Source: Methanoregula sp. (lineage in GTDB: Archaea > Halobacteriota > Methanomicrobia > Methanomicrobiales > Methanospirillaceae). From it: DNA of 59,397 bases. The position numbers and the translations under genes were made by a program. The first letter of the stretch is position 1; each line of letters starts with the position of its first letter. The notes below the pieces were generated by a model. The model worked only from the letters and a program-made list of their open reading frames with translations. It was not told the origin of the DNA and searched no databases. The stretch covers positions 1 to 59,397 of the forward strand of contig NZ_JAJRCG010000016.1 of NCBI RefSeq assembly GCF_028679125.1, written 5' to 3'. Positions 1-8,816 of this stretch are shown piece by piece.

Positions 1-72
1 CCCGTCCTTGCCAATGAAGTAGAGGTATCCCTTTTCGCGCTGAATCTTTTCTTTTCCAATTTTGGTTCCCAT
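1..72 (-). CDS. small conserved methanogen protein, N-terminal part only
   Basis: The first 24 codons of a minus-strand gene that continues past the left edge. The ATG at 72-70 begins MGTKIGKEKIQREKGYLY, followed by a Gly-Lys-Asp-Gly end at the window border. A TATA-like stretch (AAAAAGTTT side, TTTATATT on the minus strand at about 128-137) lies some 55-65 bases upstream. The opening resembles very short, basic proteins seen in many methanogens with a GYLYFIGKDG-type core. That likeness is from memory, and no function is known to me. Confidence 0.6.
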   Translation of the reverse strand, partial: MGTKIGKEKIQREKGYLYFIGKDG

Positions 73-364
73 TTAAACACCTCAAAACCGCAATCGGGTT
101 TTGATAATGAGAGTTGACGCCTGATAATATAAAAAGTTTCCGTCGAAAGCCCGTCGAAGTCCGGATTTTGGCCACATATTTAAGGCCTTTTTGGTCATTG
201 TGACGCACTATTCACTCCGTTTCAAAACCCATGTAAAACGCTCCGTTTCAGTATATACCCCATTAAATACGGGTGAATCGGGGTTTGCCCACCCGGAATC
301 ACCGGAAGCAGAAGCGCAGCGCGGAGGGCCATTTTTAGGGGCCCGTGTCGGGGGTGCGGCAGGA

Positions 365-1045
365 TCAGTGAAGATCCATAACCGGCCGGATCCAGGGAGG
401 GACGCTCCGTGTAAGGATCAATGGCATTGCGCTGCCGTCAGGCTGGACCGTAATGGAGAATTTCTCATATGGCCGGACACCGTCCGAAGAGCAGAGAGTG
501 AGCTCAAACTGTTCGTTTGGTTCGAGCCATTCATCCGAATCCGCTGTGTGGCCGGGGAGCATGTTGGACTTCTTGGAGATGGTCCAGTTCGGACAGATGA
601 GAGGACTGCCGGAAATTTTCCCCAGGAGTTCAGAACGATTTGCATGGGCCCACTGCACCTGGACACGATCCATGTCGATTGCCCCGGTATCTCCGATGAA
701 GAGCGAGACAACCATCTGTACCGCACCAAGCCTGCCCGGATCATCGTGTACAAACACAATCGGGGGAGTTCCCGTGGGGGTACTGACCATGGAGAAACCG
801 TACACGTCACCTTTTGCATAGATATGGTCGCCGGACATGTACATACTCTCTGCCAGGAGACCGCCGGGAAACGTCCGGGACAGATCGGGAGCACTGCCAT
901 GGAGATATACAAGCAGGAGTATAGCGCCTGCAATCAGGACGACAACAAGGATGACCAGTTCCAGGCCGGTGAACCCGTCATCGGTCAGGCCGGTGTCCCG
1001 TGCTCTGGCCCCGGTAGTCGGTAAAAAGTTCGATCCGGGCGGCAT
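365..1045 (-). CDS. archaellin/type IV pilin-like secreted protein
   Basis: A 226-residue protein with a class III (prepilin-type) signal: after about 25 polar residues comes DDGFTGLELVILVVVLIAGA, a charged stretch, a Gly and a hydrophobic helix of about 20 residues. The rest (about 50-226) is a hydrophilic, beta-rich-looking domain. The arrangement matches archaellin-domain and archaeal pilin proteins exported by a PibD/FlaK-type peptidase and anchored or assembled through the helix. No other archaellum gene is next to it, so it may be a stand-alone pilin or surface protein. The minus-strand TATA at 1067-1074 puts the start of transcription almost at the ATG, so the mRNA is probably leaderless. 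Confidence 0.72.
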   Translation of the reverse strand: MPPGSNFLPTTGARARDTGLTDDGFTGLELVILVVVLIAGAILLLVYLHGSAPDLSRTFPGGLLAESMYMSGDHIYAKGDVYGFSMVSTPTGTPPIVFVHDDPGRLGAVQMVVSLFIGDTGAIDMDRVQVQWAHANRSELLGKISGSPLICPNWTISKKSNMLPGHTADSDEWLEPNEQFELTLCSSDGVRPYEKFSITVQPDGSAMPLILTRSVPPWIRPVMDLH

Positions 1046-1065
1046 AAGAGAGAATTGCGAAGATA

Positions 1066-1075
1066 TTGTTTATAG
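1066..1075. promoter_or_regulatory. TATA region between divergent pilin-like and radical SAM genes
   Basis: TGTTTATAGG lies in the 62-base gap between the two divergent start codons. It reads TATAAACA on the minus strand, about 25 bases before the pilin-like ATG, and TTTATA on the plus strand. One A/T core may serve both genes. Confidence 0.4.
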
Positions 1076-1107
1076 GTTTGCGCCAACGGAGAGCCAGGTA
1101 ATACCCG

Positions 1108-2280
1108 GTGATCAGATTTTATCGTCTGCCAGCACCCAGATATACAGGCAGTTTCATGTACTTCCACCTCATCCTTACCGATAACTGCAATCTCTGTTGT
1201 AGTTACTGCCGGGCCAAGGCTTTTCTTGATCTCGATGAGAGCGAAGGTGAGCGGGCGGTGGAGATCGATGAGAATATTCCCATCGAACTTGCTTACGATC
1301 CGGAGGTCCTGTACTCATTCCTCCGGAAAGATCCCGCCCCCACGCTCACGTTTTATGGAGGGGAACCGCTGCTCCGGGCAGATCTCATCGAGCGGATAGT
1401 CCGGGAGGCGCCAGTACACCGGTTCATGATGCAGACCAACGGGCTCCTGCTGGACCGGCTTCCCGCTGATATTATCAACCGGTTCACCACGATCCTCGTC
1501 TCCCTTGACGGGAGGAAAGAACTCACCGATGCCAACAGGGGTGAGGGCGTCTATGATCGGGTAATGAAGAATATCCGCCAGATCCGGGCGAACGGGTATA
1601 CGGGGGAACTCATTGCCCGTATGACTGTTACAGAGCGAACGGATATCGTGGATACGGTCCACTGGCTTTCTGGGAATCCCGATCATTCCTTCACCTCCGT
1701 CCACTGGCAGCTGGACGCGAACTTTGCCGGTGATTTCTCACAGCGAACGTTTGCAGAATGGGCAGCAGACAGCTATAATCCCGGTATCCGTACGCTGGTC
1801 AGTGACTGGGTGGATCATATGGAATCCGCTGGAGAAGTCCTCCGGTGGTACCCATTCCTCGATCCCATGGAAGACATGCTCCTTGACCGCAAAAGCCTGC
1901 TCCGGTGTGGATCCGGTCACGCGAACTACAGCATCATGACCGATGGGCACATTGCCCCCTGCCCGGTCATGATCGGGATGAAACAGTATTATGTCGGGCA
2001 TATCCGGGATGCCGACCCGTGCAGACTTGGCCGCATTGATATTAAGGGAGAGTGCAGTGCGTGTCATATCCGGACCTTCTGCGGAGGAAGGTGTCTCTAT
2101 TCCCATATCACCCGCCCCTGGGACGAATCAGGCCGCCACCTTGTCTGCGAAACCGTGGAGAATCTCCACACAGCCTTAACCAATGCACTCCCCCGTGTCA
2201 GGTCGCTGATCTCAGACGGGACGATCACACCGGGGGATTTCGTGCATGAGAAGTTCAATGGGTGTGAGATCATCCCGTAA
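1108..2280 (+). CDS. radical SAM/SPASM putative peptide-modifying enzyme
   Basis: A radical SAM protein with the CxxxCxxC cluster motif inside DNCNLCCSYC, binding the [4Fe-4S]-SAM cluster. The GGEP motif (FYGGEPLL) follows at about residue 85. The C-terminal third carries a SPASM-type Cys set (LRCGSGH, APCPVM, ECSACHIRTFCGGRC) expected to hold extra clusters. It resembles the archaeal family annotated as putative peptide-modifying radical SAM enzymes (AF1577-like), whose substrates are unknown to me. The start is uncertain: GTG at 1108 has AGGT eight bases upstream, while ATG at 1156 begins MYFHLILTDNC, where such proteins usually start. No obvious precursor peptide lies beside it. Confidence 0.85.
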   Translation: MIRFYRLPAPRYTGSFMYFHLILTDNCNLCCSYCRAKAFLDLDESEGERAVEIDENIPIELAYDPEVLYSFLRKDPAPTLTFYGGEPLLRADLIERIVREAPVHRFMMQTNGLLLDRLPADIINRFTTILVSLDGRKELTDANRGEGVYDRVMKNIRQIRANGYTGELIARMTVTERTDIVDTVHWLSGNPDHSFTSVHWQLDANFAGDFSQRTFAEWAADSYNPGIRTLVSDWVDHMESAGEVLRWYPFLDPMEDMLLDRKSLLRCGSGHANYSIMTDGHIAPCPVMIGMKQYYVGHIRDADPCRLGRIDIKGECSACHIRTFCGGRCLYSHITRPWDESGRHLVCETVENLHTALTNALPRVRSLISDGTITPGDFVHEKFNGCEIIP

Positions 2281-2374
2281 TTTTTTTAATGATGGTATTA
2301 ATATAAAATATATTATTCATAATGCAGATGTATTTATACTGAACGGGAGATTACATAGTGCAGATCAAAACTGC

Positions 2375-2554
2375 ATGAGTAAAACAATGGAAAGAAAGAG
2401 TTTTGGCGGACCGAGAGATTTCGGTCCCAGAGAAATGACAAAGACAGTCTGCTCAGACTGTGGCAAGGAATGTGAAGTCCCCTTCAAGCCAACGGAAGGG
2501 AGGCCGGTCTACTGCAGGGACTGCCTGCCCAAGCACCGGAAACCCCGGTTCTGA
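2375..2554 (+). CDS. small CxxC...CxxC zinc-binding protein
   Basis: A 59-residue basic protein with two CxxC pairs about 20 residues apart (CSDCGK and CRDCLP) near the C terminus, a typical one-zinc ribbon. The N-terminal half is rich in Arg, Lys, Gly and Phe. Similar tiny CxxC-x17-20-CxxC proteins are widespread in archaea and candidate bacterial phyla and are presumed to bind nucleic acid or ribosomes. The role is inference. An A/T-rich promoter (AATATAAAATATATT) lies at about 2300-2315. ATG at 2375 is chosen over the upstream in-frame ATG at 2246, which would read through that promoter. Confidence 0.72.
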   Translation: MSKTMERKSFGGPRDFGPREMTKTVCSDCGKECEVPFKPTEGRPVYCRDCLPKHRKPRF

Positions 2555-2562
2555 TTTCATCA

Positions 2563-2576
2563 TTTTTTCTTTTTTT
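2563..2576 (+). terminator. oligo-T terminator after the CxxC protein
   Basis: A run of thirteen T with one C lies just after the stop codon, the usual form of an archaeal intrinsic terminator. Confidence 0.5.
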
Positions 2577-2659
2577 GTGCCTTGCACGCTGCACTCATCA
2601 TTTCCGGATATCGTGTCATTTCCGACAGTCTCAAGACACAAGGGTACCCATCTCCACGC

Positions 2660-2893
2660 ATGGCAGGATCATGGAACGAGGCAAAAGAGTGTGCCTCACG
2701 CGAGGGACTTTCCCATGTCTATCATGATTGTGATGACGGGATCTACGGTACGTGCAGGGAGGGGGAGTTGCAGGGCTCGTTTAAGAAAGGTGTGTTCATC
2801 GAGCACCGTTGCATCTGTATGCCGGCGCACCTGAACGCAGATGAACTGGAAGCAAAAGAGAAGAAATTCCGGACCGAGAATCCCGACTGGTGA
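2660..2893 (+). CDS. small conserved-looking protein of unknown function
   Basis: A 77-residue soluble acidic protein with the segment LSHVYHDCDDGIYGTC followed by CICMP, three to four Cys in all, and a charged C-terminal helix. I do not recognise the family. The ATG at 2660 is preferred because residues upstream of it (from a TTG at 2582) lie in the terminator region of the previous gene. The start lacks a strong ribosome binding site, so the call rests mainly on coding character. Confidence 0.45.
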   Translation: MAGSWNEAKECASREGLSHVYHDCDDGIYGTCREGELQGSFKKGVFIEHRCICMPAHLNADELEAKEKKFRTENPDW

Positions 2894-2941
2894 ACGCGGC
2901 AACAACGGCGCAATGCCCGTACGTGCTGCGGGCACTACCAC

Positions 2942-3559
2942 CTATTGTTTTCTTTTGATCTCCATGCGGAACCGGTGAATGATATCAAAGAGCATCAAAC
3001 GGAACTCAGCGCCTATCTCATCCCACGACTTCACATCGGTTAACGATATGCCGGGAGGTTCTGGTTCATAGCCCCGGTTTTCAGGGATGATCTGCCCGTC
3101 CGCTCCAACATGGGGCTGCCACCAGAGTTTCCGCATGATTTCAAAATACCCGCTCGCAAGGACGATCAGGAACACCAGGGCTGCGATGATGGGCGACAGG
3201 AACGAGAACAGGGGAGACAACGTTGTCGAGGTGATCTTATCTACCCATTCGAAGATCTGGAGGAGGAACATGATGCAGAAGACACTGCCAAATGCCCGGA
3301 TAATCGGTGCCGGTAGGTTGAAGGGGAACGGGAATGCCCCGAATATCGCTCCCACAAAGAGGATGATGGCGATCAGCATCAGGAGCCAGAAATTCTCGTT
3401 GATGAAGGCTACCCCGGAATTATAGATAGGGTTTGAGATATAGTATTTCAGGATATTTGCCAGGACAATCGCAATCAGAAGACTGATGATCCCAATCATC
3501 CGTGTGACAAAAACCCGCCCGAATGACTTTGTACTGTTGTGCACGATACTACCTGCCAA
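2942..3559 (-). CDS. multi-pass membrane protein, unknown function
   Basis: A 205-residue protein with about four hydrophobic helices (around 20-40, 52-72, 80-102 and 118-142) and a polar, charged C-terminal tail of about 60 residues ending FRMEIKRKQ, likely cytoplasmic. I see no catalytic motif. It stands alone, facing the next plus-strand gene across about 115 bases. Confidence 0.65.
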   Translation of the reverse strand: MAGSIVHNSTKSFGRVFVTRMIGIISLLIAIVLANILKYYISNPIYNSGVAFINENFWLLMLIAIILFVGAIFGAFPFPFNLPAPIIRAFGSVFCIMFLLQIFEWVDKITSTTLSPLFSFLSPIIAALVFLIVLASGYFEIMRKLWWQPHVGADGQIIPENRGYEPEPPGISLTDVKSWDEIGAEFRLMLFDIIHRFRMEIKRKQ

Positions 3560-3674
3560 AAATGCTGTATCTAAGTTGTCAGAATTGCTATAATAGTGTT
3601 TAAGATCTGTAATTTAACCGATTTCCGGTTCCCCCAGACATAACCTGTATACCATTGACAGGGGATGATCTGGT

Positions 3675-4046
3675 ATGCAGGTCAACTACAAACGCTATGG
3701 ACTCTACCTGCTCCGGTGGCAGGCAAGTACGCCCATACTGGCGGGCGTGGGAATTATCCTTGCGTCGATGGGACAGCTGGTTGCGGCCATTGTGGCAAAC
3801 CTGATCGGGGGATTGATCTTCTTCTGGGTCGACCAGTTCATCTTCACTTCGCAGTCGCTTGCCGCCCAATGGGAAGTCAGGGACAATATCGCCTGCGTGG
3901 ACTGCGGGAAGATTGCCCGGGGGTACCGGCTGGTGCGTTCCGGGGAGTATGACCGGTCGTGCGAGCACGAACCCGAGTTCCGGTGCGAGGAGTGCTCGAA
4001 GAAGAAGGCGGATGAACTGAGGGGGAGGGGGATCAGAACCGAGTGA
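3675..4046 (+). CDS. membrane protein with C-terminal zinc-ribbon-like domain
   Basis: A 123-residue protein. Two hydrophobic helices (about 18-35 and 38-58) are followed by a soluble domain with CVDCGK and, about 30 residues on, CEHEPEFRCEEC, a set of Cys and His fit to bind zinc. The C terminus is basic and acidic mixed. A purine-rich GGGGATGATC lies about ten bases before the ATG. The layout suggests a small membrane-anchored zinc protein; the function is unknown. Confidence 0.68.
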   Translation: MQVNYKRYGLYLLRWQASTPILAGVGIILASMGQLVAAIVANLIGGLIFFWVDQFIFTSQSLAAQWEVRDNIACVDCGKIARGYRLVRSGEYDRSCEHEPEFRCEECSKKKADELRGRGIRTE

Positions 4047-4075
4047 GACGAAGTATCCCGGTATCTCTTTATCTC

Positions 4076-4085
4076 TTCTTTTTTT
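4076..4085 (+). terminator. T-rich terminator
   Basis: A run of T after the membrane/zinc-ribbon gene, interrupted once by C upstream. On the other strand it falls at the end of the small gene at 4084-4206. Confidence 0.35.
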
Positions 4086-4206
4086 ATTCTTCTTCAGTCT
4101 CCATCTGGCTCCTGTACCGATCAGAGAAGTACCGTTGGGGAAACAACAGCGGATCATTTTTCCCAATCTTCAGATTTTCCGCGCTGTCGCCCTGCTCAAC
4201 AGTCAT
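4084..4206 (-). CDS. possible 40-residue hydrophilic protein, divergent from trp
   Basis: ATG at 4206 opens a 40-codon frame beginning MTVEQGDSAENLKIGK and ending in an acidic QMETEEE tail, with FPQRYFSDRYRS in between. A minus-strand TATA-like ATATTTATAC (about 4253-4262, the same core as the trp promoter) sits 45-55 bases upstream. No clear ribosome binding site is visible. The composition looks protein-like, but the frame is short and unconfirmed. Confidence 0.3.
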   Translation of the reverse strand: MTVEQGDSAENLKIGKNDPLLFPQRYFSDRYRSQMETEEE

Positions 4207-4252
4207 GTGCAGCGTAATAAAAAATACACCAATAACCAAAAAATTACAACAA

Positions 4253-4268
4253 TGTATAAATATGTACA
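4253..4268 (+). promoter_or_regulatory. trp operon TATA box with overlapping TGTACA element
   Basis: TGTATAAATATGTACA contains the TATA box and, ten bases after an imperfect TGTATA, a perfect palindromic TGTACA. In Methanothermobacter the repressor TrpY binds TGTACA boxes in the trp promoter region; that is known for that genus. A similar control here is inference. No trpY-like gene is in this window. Confidence 0.5.
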
Positions 4269-4296
4269 AAGTTAACCTGTAAAGCAGACAAGAGGT

Positions 4297-4383
4297 ATGG
4301 TTTCTGCGATCGTTTTGCGGGAGCAGACCTCACGAGAAACGGCGGGTGCCAGATGGCCTGCCGGAAGGACCCTGACAGCATGA
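4297..4383 (+). other. upstream reading frame overlapping the trpE start
   Basis: A 28-codon frame starts at ATG 4297 directly after AGAGGT, contains one Trp codon (TGG at 4354), and its TGA overlaps the ATG at 4380 as ATGA, the same junction used inside the operon. It may be a coupling or leader frame, or simply chance. Confidence 0.22.
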
Positions 4384-5906
4384 TACCAAATCTGAATCTC
4401 AACCTTGGACAAGAGGAGTTTGTCACTGCGGTGAATACCCAGCCAAAACCGCTTATCATTCCGTTGTGCGCAGAATTTCCACTCCCGGATCTCTCGCCGC
4501 TCGATCTGTACAGGGGGATCCGGGCGGGATGCGGCTTCCTGCTCGAATCCATGGACGGGAGCGAGAAACTTGCCCGGTACTCGTTCATCGGGATCGAGCC
4601 GGAGATGATCGTCACCATCGGGGCAACAGTCGGGATACAGGGCAACGAGCCCTTTGTCGCCATTGCCCGCGACCCTGAAGGCAACAACCCGGTTGACCGG
4701 ATCAGATCGATCCTCTCCCGGTTCCATTACATGAATGTCAAGGCCCCCCGGTTCTTCGGAGGGATGGTCGGGTATTTCGCCTACGACTGCGTGTATTCCC
4801 TCTTTGAGAAAGTCCCACGGAAGGAGCGGTGTAATGAGGAGTACGACGACATGCATCACGATGCCCGGTTCATGCTTGCAAAGGACTGTATTGTCATCGA
4901 TCACCGGGATAAGAAACTGTATATCTTTTCCAGCCCGTTCCTGACCTACGACTCCGATCTGGCAGGGGAATACCACCGGAGCGTAGCGAAGATCCAGGCC
5001 CTTGCTGACCGGATTGCATTCTTGGGGCAGGAGTCGCATGACCCTCCCCGGTGCAACCGGGAAAAACCACAGGTTCCCGCAGTCCCGGGCGGTTCCCGGC
5101 AGTCATTCGAGAAGGCAGTCGGGTGTATCAAGGAGCATATCGTTGCCGGGGATATCTTCCAGGCCGTGATCTCGCGGCGCCTGGATTTCCCGGTATGCAA
5201 TGATCCGTTTACCATGTATGAAGCACTCCGGGAGATCAACCCGAGTCCCTATATGTATTACCTGGACTTCGGTGAGGAGAAGGTCATCGGGGCGAGCCCG
5301 GAGATGCTCGTGAGGGTTGAGAAGCGCCAGGTGACCACGGTCCCCATTGCCGGAACACGACCCCGCGGTCGCACAACACATGAAGACGATCAGCTGGCAA
5401 AGGAACTGCTCTCCGACAAGAAAGAGCGGGCCGAGCATACCATGCTCGTTGACCTTGCCCGTAACGATCTCGGCCGGGTCTGCCGGTTCGGATCCGTAAC
5501 GGTCGGCGAGTTCATGGGCATTGAGAAGTTCTCCCATGTCCAGCATATTGTTTCCACGGTAAGCGGGACACTCCGTGACAACCTTGACTGCTACGATGCC
5601 TTCAAGTCCTGTTTCCCGGCCGGAACCGTTTCAGGTGCGCCCAAGATCCGGGCAATGCAGATCATCGACGAGCAGGAACCGGGTGCCCGGGGCCTGTATG
5701 CCGGTGCCGTGGGGTATATCGGGTTTGACCGGAACCTTGATTTCGCCATTGCGATCCGGACCATCCAGGTCAAAAAGGATCGCGCTTATGTCCAGGTCGG
5801 AGCAGGGATCGTTGCCGATTCCGTGCCGGAGAACGAGTGGAACGAGACGGAGAACAAGGCCGCCGCTATGATCCGGGCGATCGAGCATTCGGGGGCATGC
5901 TCATGA
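4353..5906 (+). CDS. trpE: anthranilate synthase component I
   Basis: Converts chorismate and ammonia to anthranilate, the first committed step of tryptophan synthesis, working with TrpG. The 517-residue protein has an N-terminal Trp-binding-type half (FLLESMDGSEKLARYSFIG at about 60) and the chorismate-binding catalytic half with FEKAVGCIKEHIVAGDIFQA, IAGTRPRGRT, DLARNDLGRVC and FPAGTVSGAPKIRAM. It is first of seven genes; its stop overlaps the trpG start as ATGA. ATG at 4380 (MIPNLNLNLGQEE, GGAAGG eleven bases upstream) is an equally good start. Confidence 0.97.
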   Translation: MACRKDPDSMIPNLNLNLGQEEFVTAVNTQPKPLIIPLCAEFPLPDLSPLDLYRGIRAGCGFLLESMDGSEKLARYSFIGIEPEMIVTIGATVGIQGNEPFVAIARDPEGNNPVDRIRSILSRFHYMNVKAPRFFGGMVGYFAYDCVYSLFEKVPRKERCNEEYDDMHHDARFMLAKDCIVIDHRDKKLYIFSSPFLTYDSDLAGEYHRSVAKIQALADRIAFLGQESHDPPRCNREKPQVPAVPGGSRQSFEKAVGCIKEHIVAGDIFQAVISRRLDFPVCNDPFTMYEALREINPSPYMYYLDFGEEKVIGASPEMLVRVEKRQVTTVPIAGTRPRGRTTHEDDQLAKELLSDKKERAEHTMLVDLARNDLGRVCRFGSVTVGEFMGIEKFSHVQHIVSTVSGTLRDNLDCYDAFKSCFPAGTVSGAPKIRAMQIIDEQEPGARGLYAGAVGYIGFDRNLDFAIAIRTIQVKKDRAYVQVGAGIVADSVPENEWNETENKAAAMIRAIEHSGACS

Positions 5907-6484
5907 GAGTACTGATTGTGGACTGTTACGACAGCTTCACCTTCAACCTGTACCAGCAGGTGGGAAAGCTCGGTGCAGAACCGGTAGTCCTGCCCTGCGA
6001 TACCCCCCTTGACGTACTGGAGAAGACCGGCTGCGACCGGATCATCCTCTCACCAGGCCCGGGCTCCCCGCAGGATGCCGGGGTATGTCTCGACGTGCTG
6101 GAGACCATGAGCCGGAAGATCCCGACACTCGGGGTCTGCCTAGGACACCAGGCAATCTGCACTGCATTCGGGGGAGACGTTATCCGGGCACCTCACCTTA
6201 TGCACGGGAAGACCTCATCCATCCGGCATGACGGGAAGGGGATCTTTGACGGGATCCCGACTCCTTTTACCGCAACCCGGTACCATTCCCTTGTTGCCCG
6301 CAGGGAGTCTATTCCTGACGAACTCGCTGTGACTGCCACCAGCGCGGATGACGGATATGTCATGGGCGTGCGCCACCGCACCTTCCCCATAGAAGGTGTT
6401 CAGTTCCACCCGGAGAGTATTCTCTCGGCAGAGGGTGACCGGATCATTGGGAATTTCCTGTACGGGCCCGGGGTGGCATCATGA
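5903..6484 (+). CDS. trpG: anthranilate synthase component II, glutamine amidotransferase
   Basis: Supplies ammonia from glutamine to TrpE. The 193-residue class I amidotransferase shows the oxyanion region [12 protein letters not shown], the nucleophile elbow GVCLGHQAI (catalytic Cys) and the C-terminal His/Glu pair in VQFHPES. ATG at 5903 is chosen because the first residues [16 protein letters not shown] are the family's usual N terminus and because it makes ATGA overlaps with both trpE and trpD. It stays separate from trpE and trpD, with no fusion. Confidence 0.97.
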   Translation: MRVLIVDCYDSFTFNLYQQVGKLGAEPVVLPCDTPLDVLEKTGCDRIILSPGPGSPQDAGVCLDVLETMSRKIPTLGVCLGHQAICTAFGGDVIRAPHLMHGKTSSIRHDGKGIFDGIPTPFTATRYHSLVARRESIPDELAVTATSADDGYVMGVRHRTFPIEGVQFHPESILSAEGDRIIGNFLYGPGVAS

Positions 6485-7500
6485 TGTTCAGGGAGGTGAT
6501 CCTGCATCTCATGGACCAGAAGGATCTGGATGAGGCTGAAGCAGCCGCGATCATGGACACGATCATGGAGGGAAAGGCCACCCAGGCGCAGATCGGGGCA
6601 TTCCTCGCTGCCCTTCACATGAAAGGCGAGAGCCCTGACGAGATCGCAGCGTTTGCCCGGGTGATGCGCCGGCACGCGGTCGCGGTCAGGCCGGTTACGA
6701 AGGGGATGCTGGTCGACACCTGCGGCACCGGAGGTGACGGGACGCATACGTTCAATATCAGTACTGCTTCAGCGCTCGTTGCAGCAGGGGCAGGTATACC
6801 GGTGGTCAAACATGGCAACCGGAGCGTGAGCAGTACCTGTGGTTCAGCGGACGTTCTTTCGGCGCTGGGAGTTAACATTGCCGCCGATCCTTATACCCAG
6901 GCCCGGATAGTCGAGACGATCGGGATTGCTTTCCTCTTCGCGCCGCTGCACCACCCGGCCATGCGCCACGTGATGGCGGCCCGACAGGAGATCGGTTGCC
7001 GGACAGTCTTCAACATCCTTGGCCCGCTCGCGAATCCCGCCGGGGCGCAGGCGCAGGTCCTGGGCGTCTACAGCCGGGACCTGACCGGCACGATGGCAGA
7101 AGTCCTCCGCCTGCTCGGGCTCTCCCGGGCGATGGTGGTACATGGGAGCGGGCTTGACGAGATCACGACAACGGGCGAGACCCTGGTGTCGGAACTTTTT
7201 GAAAATACAATCCGTTCTTACACCCTGGACTGCGGGACATATGGTATCGCCCCTGCGCAGCTCGCCGACCTGACGGGCGGGGATGCAGCAACCAATGCCC
7301 GCATCATCCGGGAGATCCTCGCGGGAGAACGGGGTGCCGGCCGGGATATCGTGCTCATGAATGCCGGGGCCGCGATCTACGTGGGAGGCCGGGCACGCGA
7401 CCTGCACGAGGGTATTGCCCGTGCAGGAACCTCCATCGATTCGGGGAATGCCCTTAAACGGCTGGATGCACTCGTACAGGTAACGGGGAGTGCAGCATGA
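6481..7500 (+). CDS. trpD: anthranilate phosphoribosyltransferase
   Basis: Transfers phosphoribose from PRPP to anthranilate. The 339-residue protein is of full family length and has the PRPP/diphosphate loop [18 protein letters not shown] (about 78-95), KHGNRSVSS and the C-terminal NAGAAIYV region. It starts with two consecutive ATG codons, the first overlapping the trpG stop, and ends overlapping trpC by ATGA, so the genes are probably translationally coupled. Confidence 0.97.
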   Translation: MMFREVILHLMDQKDLDEAEAAAIMDTIMEGKATQAQIGAFLAALHMKGESPDEIAAFARVMRRHAVAVRPVTKGMLVDTCGTGGDGTHTFNISTASALVAAGAGIPVVKHGNRSVSSTCGSADVLSALGVNIAADPYTQARIVETIGIAFLFAPLHHPAMRHVMAARQEIGCRTVFNILGPLANPAGAQAQVLGVYSRDLTGTMAEVLRLLGLSRAMVVHGSGLDEITTTGETLVSELFENTIRSYTLDCGTYGIAPAQLADLTGGDAATNARIIREILAGERGAGRDIVLMNAGAAIYVGGRARDLHEGIARAGTSIDSGNALKRLDALVQVTGSAA

Positions 7501-8252
7501 TCCTTGACGACATAGTCCGGCGGACCGAGAAGCGGGTGGCACAGATGCCGGCCTCGTTCCCGGAACCGCCCGCGCGCGATATCGCAAGCCTTACCGGCGC
7601 TATCCGGGGAAAGAACGGGAAGAATGCCATTATTGCCGAGATCAAGTGTGCATCCCCCAGCAGGGGTATCATCCGCCGCAACGTGGACATGGCCCAGATG
7701 GCCGGCGTCCTTGCCGGGGCCGGGTGTGTTGCCTTCTCGGTGCTGACCGAACCGTACTTCTTCGGGGGAACCGGTAAGGATATCGCACGGGTGAAGACCG
7801 CTGTGGATATGCCGGTGCTCCGCAAGGATTTCATCATCGACGAGCGCCAGATCGCGGAGTCGCGGGCGCTCGGGGCGGATGCGGTGCTCCTGATCGCGGC
7901 GGTGCTCGGCAGGAGACTCCCTGCCTTCGTTGATCTGGCCATGGACTACCATCTCGAACCGCTGGTTGAGGTCCGCACCGCACCCGAAGCAGAAGCTGCG
8001 CTGGGCACGCGGGCGGCACTCATCGGCATCAACAACCGCGATCTCTCCACGATGACCATCGATCGTTCGAACACACGGTTGCTGTCAGAGCAGATCCGCC
8101 CGAAAGGCCGGATGATCGTATCCGAAAGCGGTATGCGATCTGCCGATGATATACGGGAGATGCGGAACTACTGCGATGCGTTCCTGATCGGGTCGTCGAT
8201 CATGGCACATGAACAACCAGGAAAGAAACTGGAGGAATTTGTATGCGCATAA
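7497..8252 (+). CDS. trpC: indole-3-glycerol-phosphate synthase
   Basis: Closes the indole ring from carboxyphenylamino-deoxyribulose phosphate. The 251-residue TIM barrel contains [64 protein letters not shown] and VSESGM, which together carry the catalytic Lys/Glu residues and phosphate site of the family. It overlaps trpD by four bases and trpF by ten. Confidence 0.97.
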   Translation: MILDDIVRRTEKRVAQMPASFPEPPARDIASLTGAIRGKNGKNAIIAEIKCASPSRGIIRRNVDMAQMAGVLAGAGCVAFSVLTEPYFFGGTGKDIARVKTAVDMPVLRKDFIIDERQIAESRALGADAVLLIAAVLGRRLPAFVDLAMDYHLEPLVEVRTAPEAEAALGTRAALIGINNRDLSTMTIDRSNTRLLSEQIRPKGRMIVSESGMRSADDIREMRNYCDAFLIGSSIMAHEQPGKKLEEFVCA

Positions 8253-8815
8253 AGATCTGCGGGATCACCCGGCTGGATGATGCCCGTTACGCGGAAAAGG
8301 CCGGGGCACACGCAATCGGTGTCGTGCTCTTCAGCGACTCGAAACGATCAGTAACACCGGACCGTGCACGGGAGATCTTCAATGCGGTCGGGCCCTTCAC
8401 CGCAACGGTTGCCGTGACGCACACGCAATCGAGAGAAGAGCTTGACGAGATCATCGCGCTCCATCCCTCCGCAATCCAGATCTTCCACCCGTTCGTCTTC
8501 GACAGGTCACCCGGCCCAAAAATAATCCGCGTGATCGCCCGGGGCGATCCGCTGCCGGATGACTGCGCTGCTGTGATCGTGGATGAAAGTCACGGGGGGG
8601 GAAAACTGTTTGACGCGGATCATGCAAAAGAGGCCGTGAAGCGGTCGCACGTGCCGGTCATCCTTGCCGGAGGCCTGACTCCGGCAAACGTTGGCAGGGC
8701 GATCTGCGAGGTCCATCCCTATGCGGTGGACGTGGCAAGCGGGGTCGAGGTCTCGCCGGGGATCAAGGACCATACGAAAATTGAGGCGTTCATCGCCGCA
8801 TGCAGGAAGTTCTGA
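8243..8815 (+). CDS. trpF: phosphoribosylanthranilate isomerase
   Basis: Performs the Amadori rearrangement between the TrpD and TrpC steps. The 190-residue barrel begins [14 protein letters not shown], with the catalytic Cys in KICG, and has [12 protein letters not shown] and VDVASGVE near the C-terminal phosphate site. It is somewhat short for the family (about 200-210). It overlaps trpC by ten bases and ends one base before the trpB ATG. Confidence 0.96.
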   Translation: MRIKICGITRLDDARYAEKAGAHAIGVVLFSDSKRSVTPDRAREIFNAVGPFTATVAVTHTQSREELDEIIALHPSAIQIFHPFVFDRSPGPKIIRVIARGDPLPDDCAAVIVDESHGGGKLFDADHAKEAVKRSHVPVILAGGLTPANVGRAICEVHPYAVDVASGVEVSPGIKDHTKIEAFIAACRKF

Positions 8816-8816
8816 T

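Noticed and set aside
191..1024. Long plus-strand frame of 277 codons opposite the pilin-like gene
   Set aside because: It has no recognisable motif, is rich in Arg/Gly/His as expected of an antisense frame, and the minus-strand gene has a clear signal and domain.
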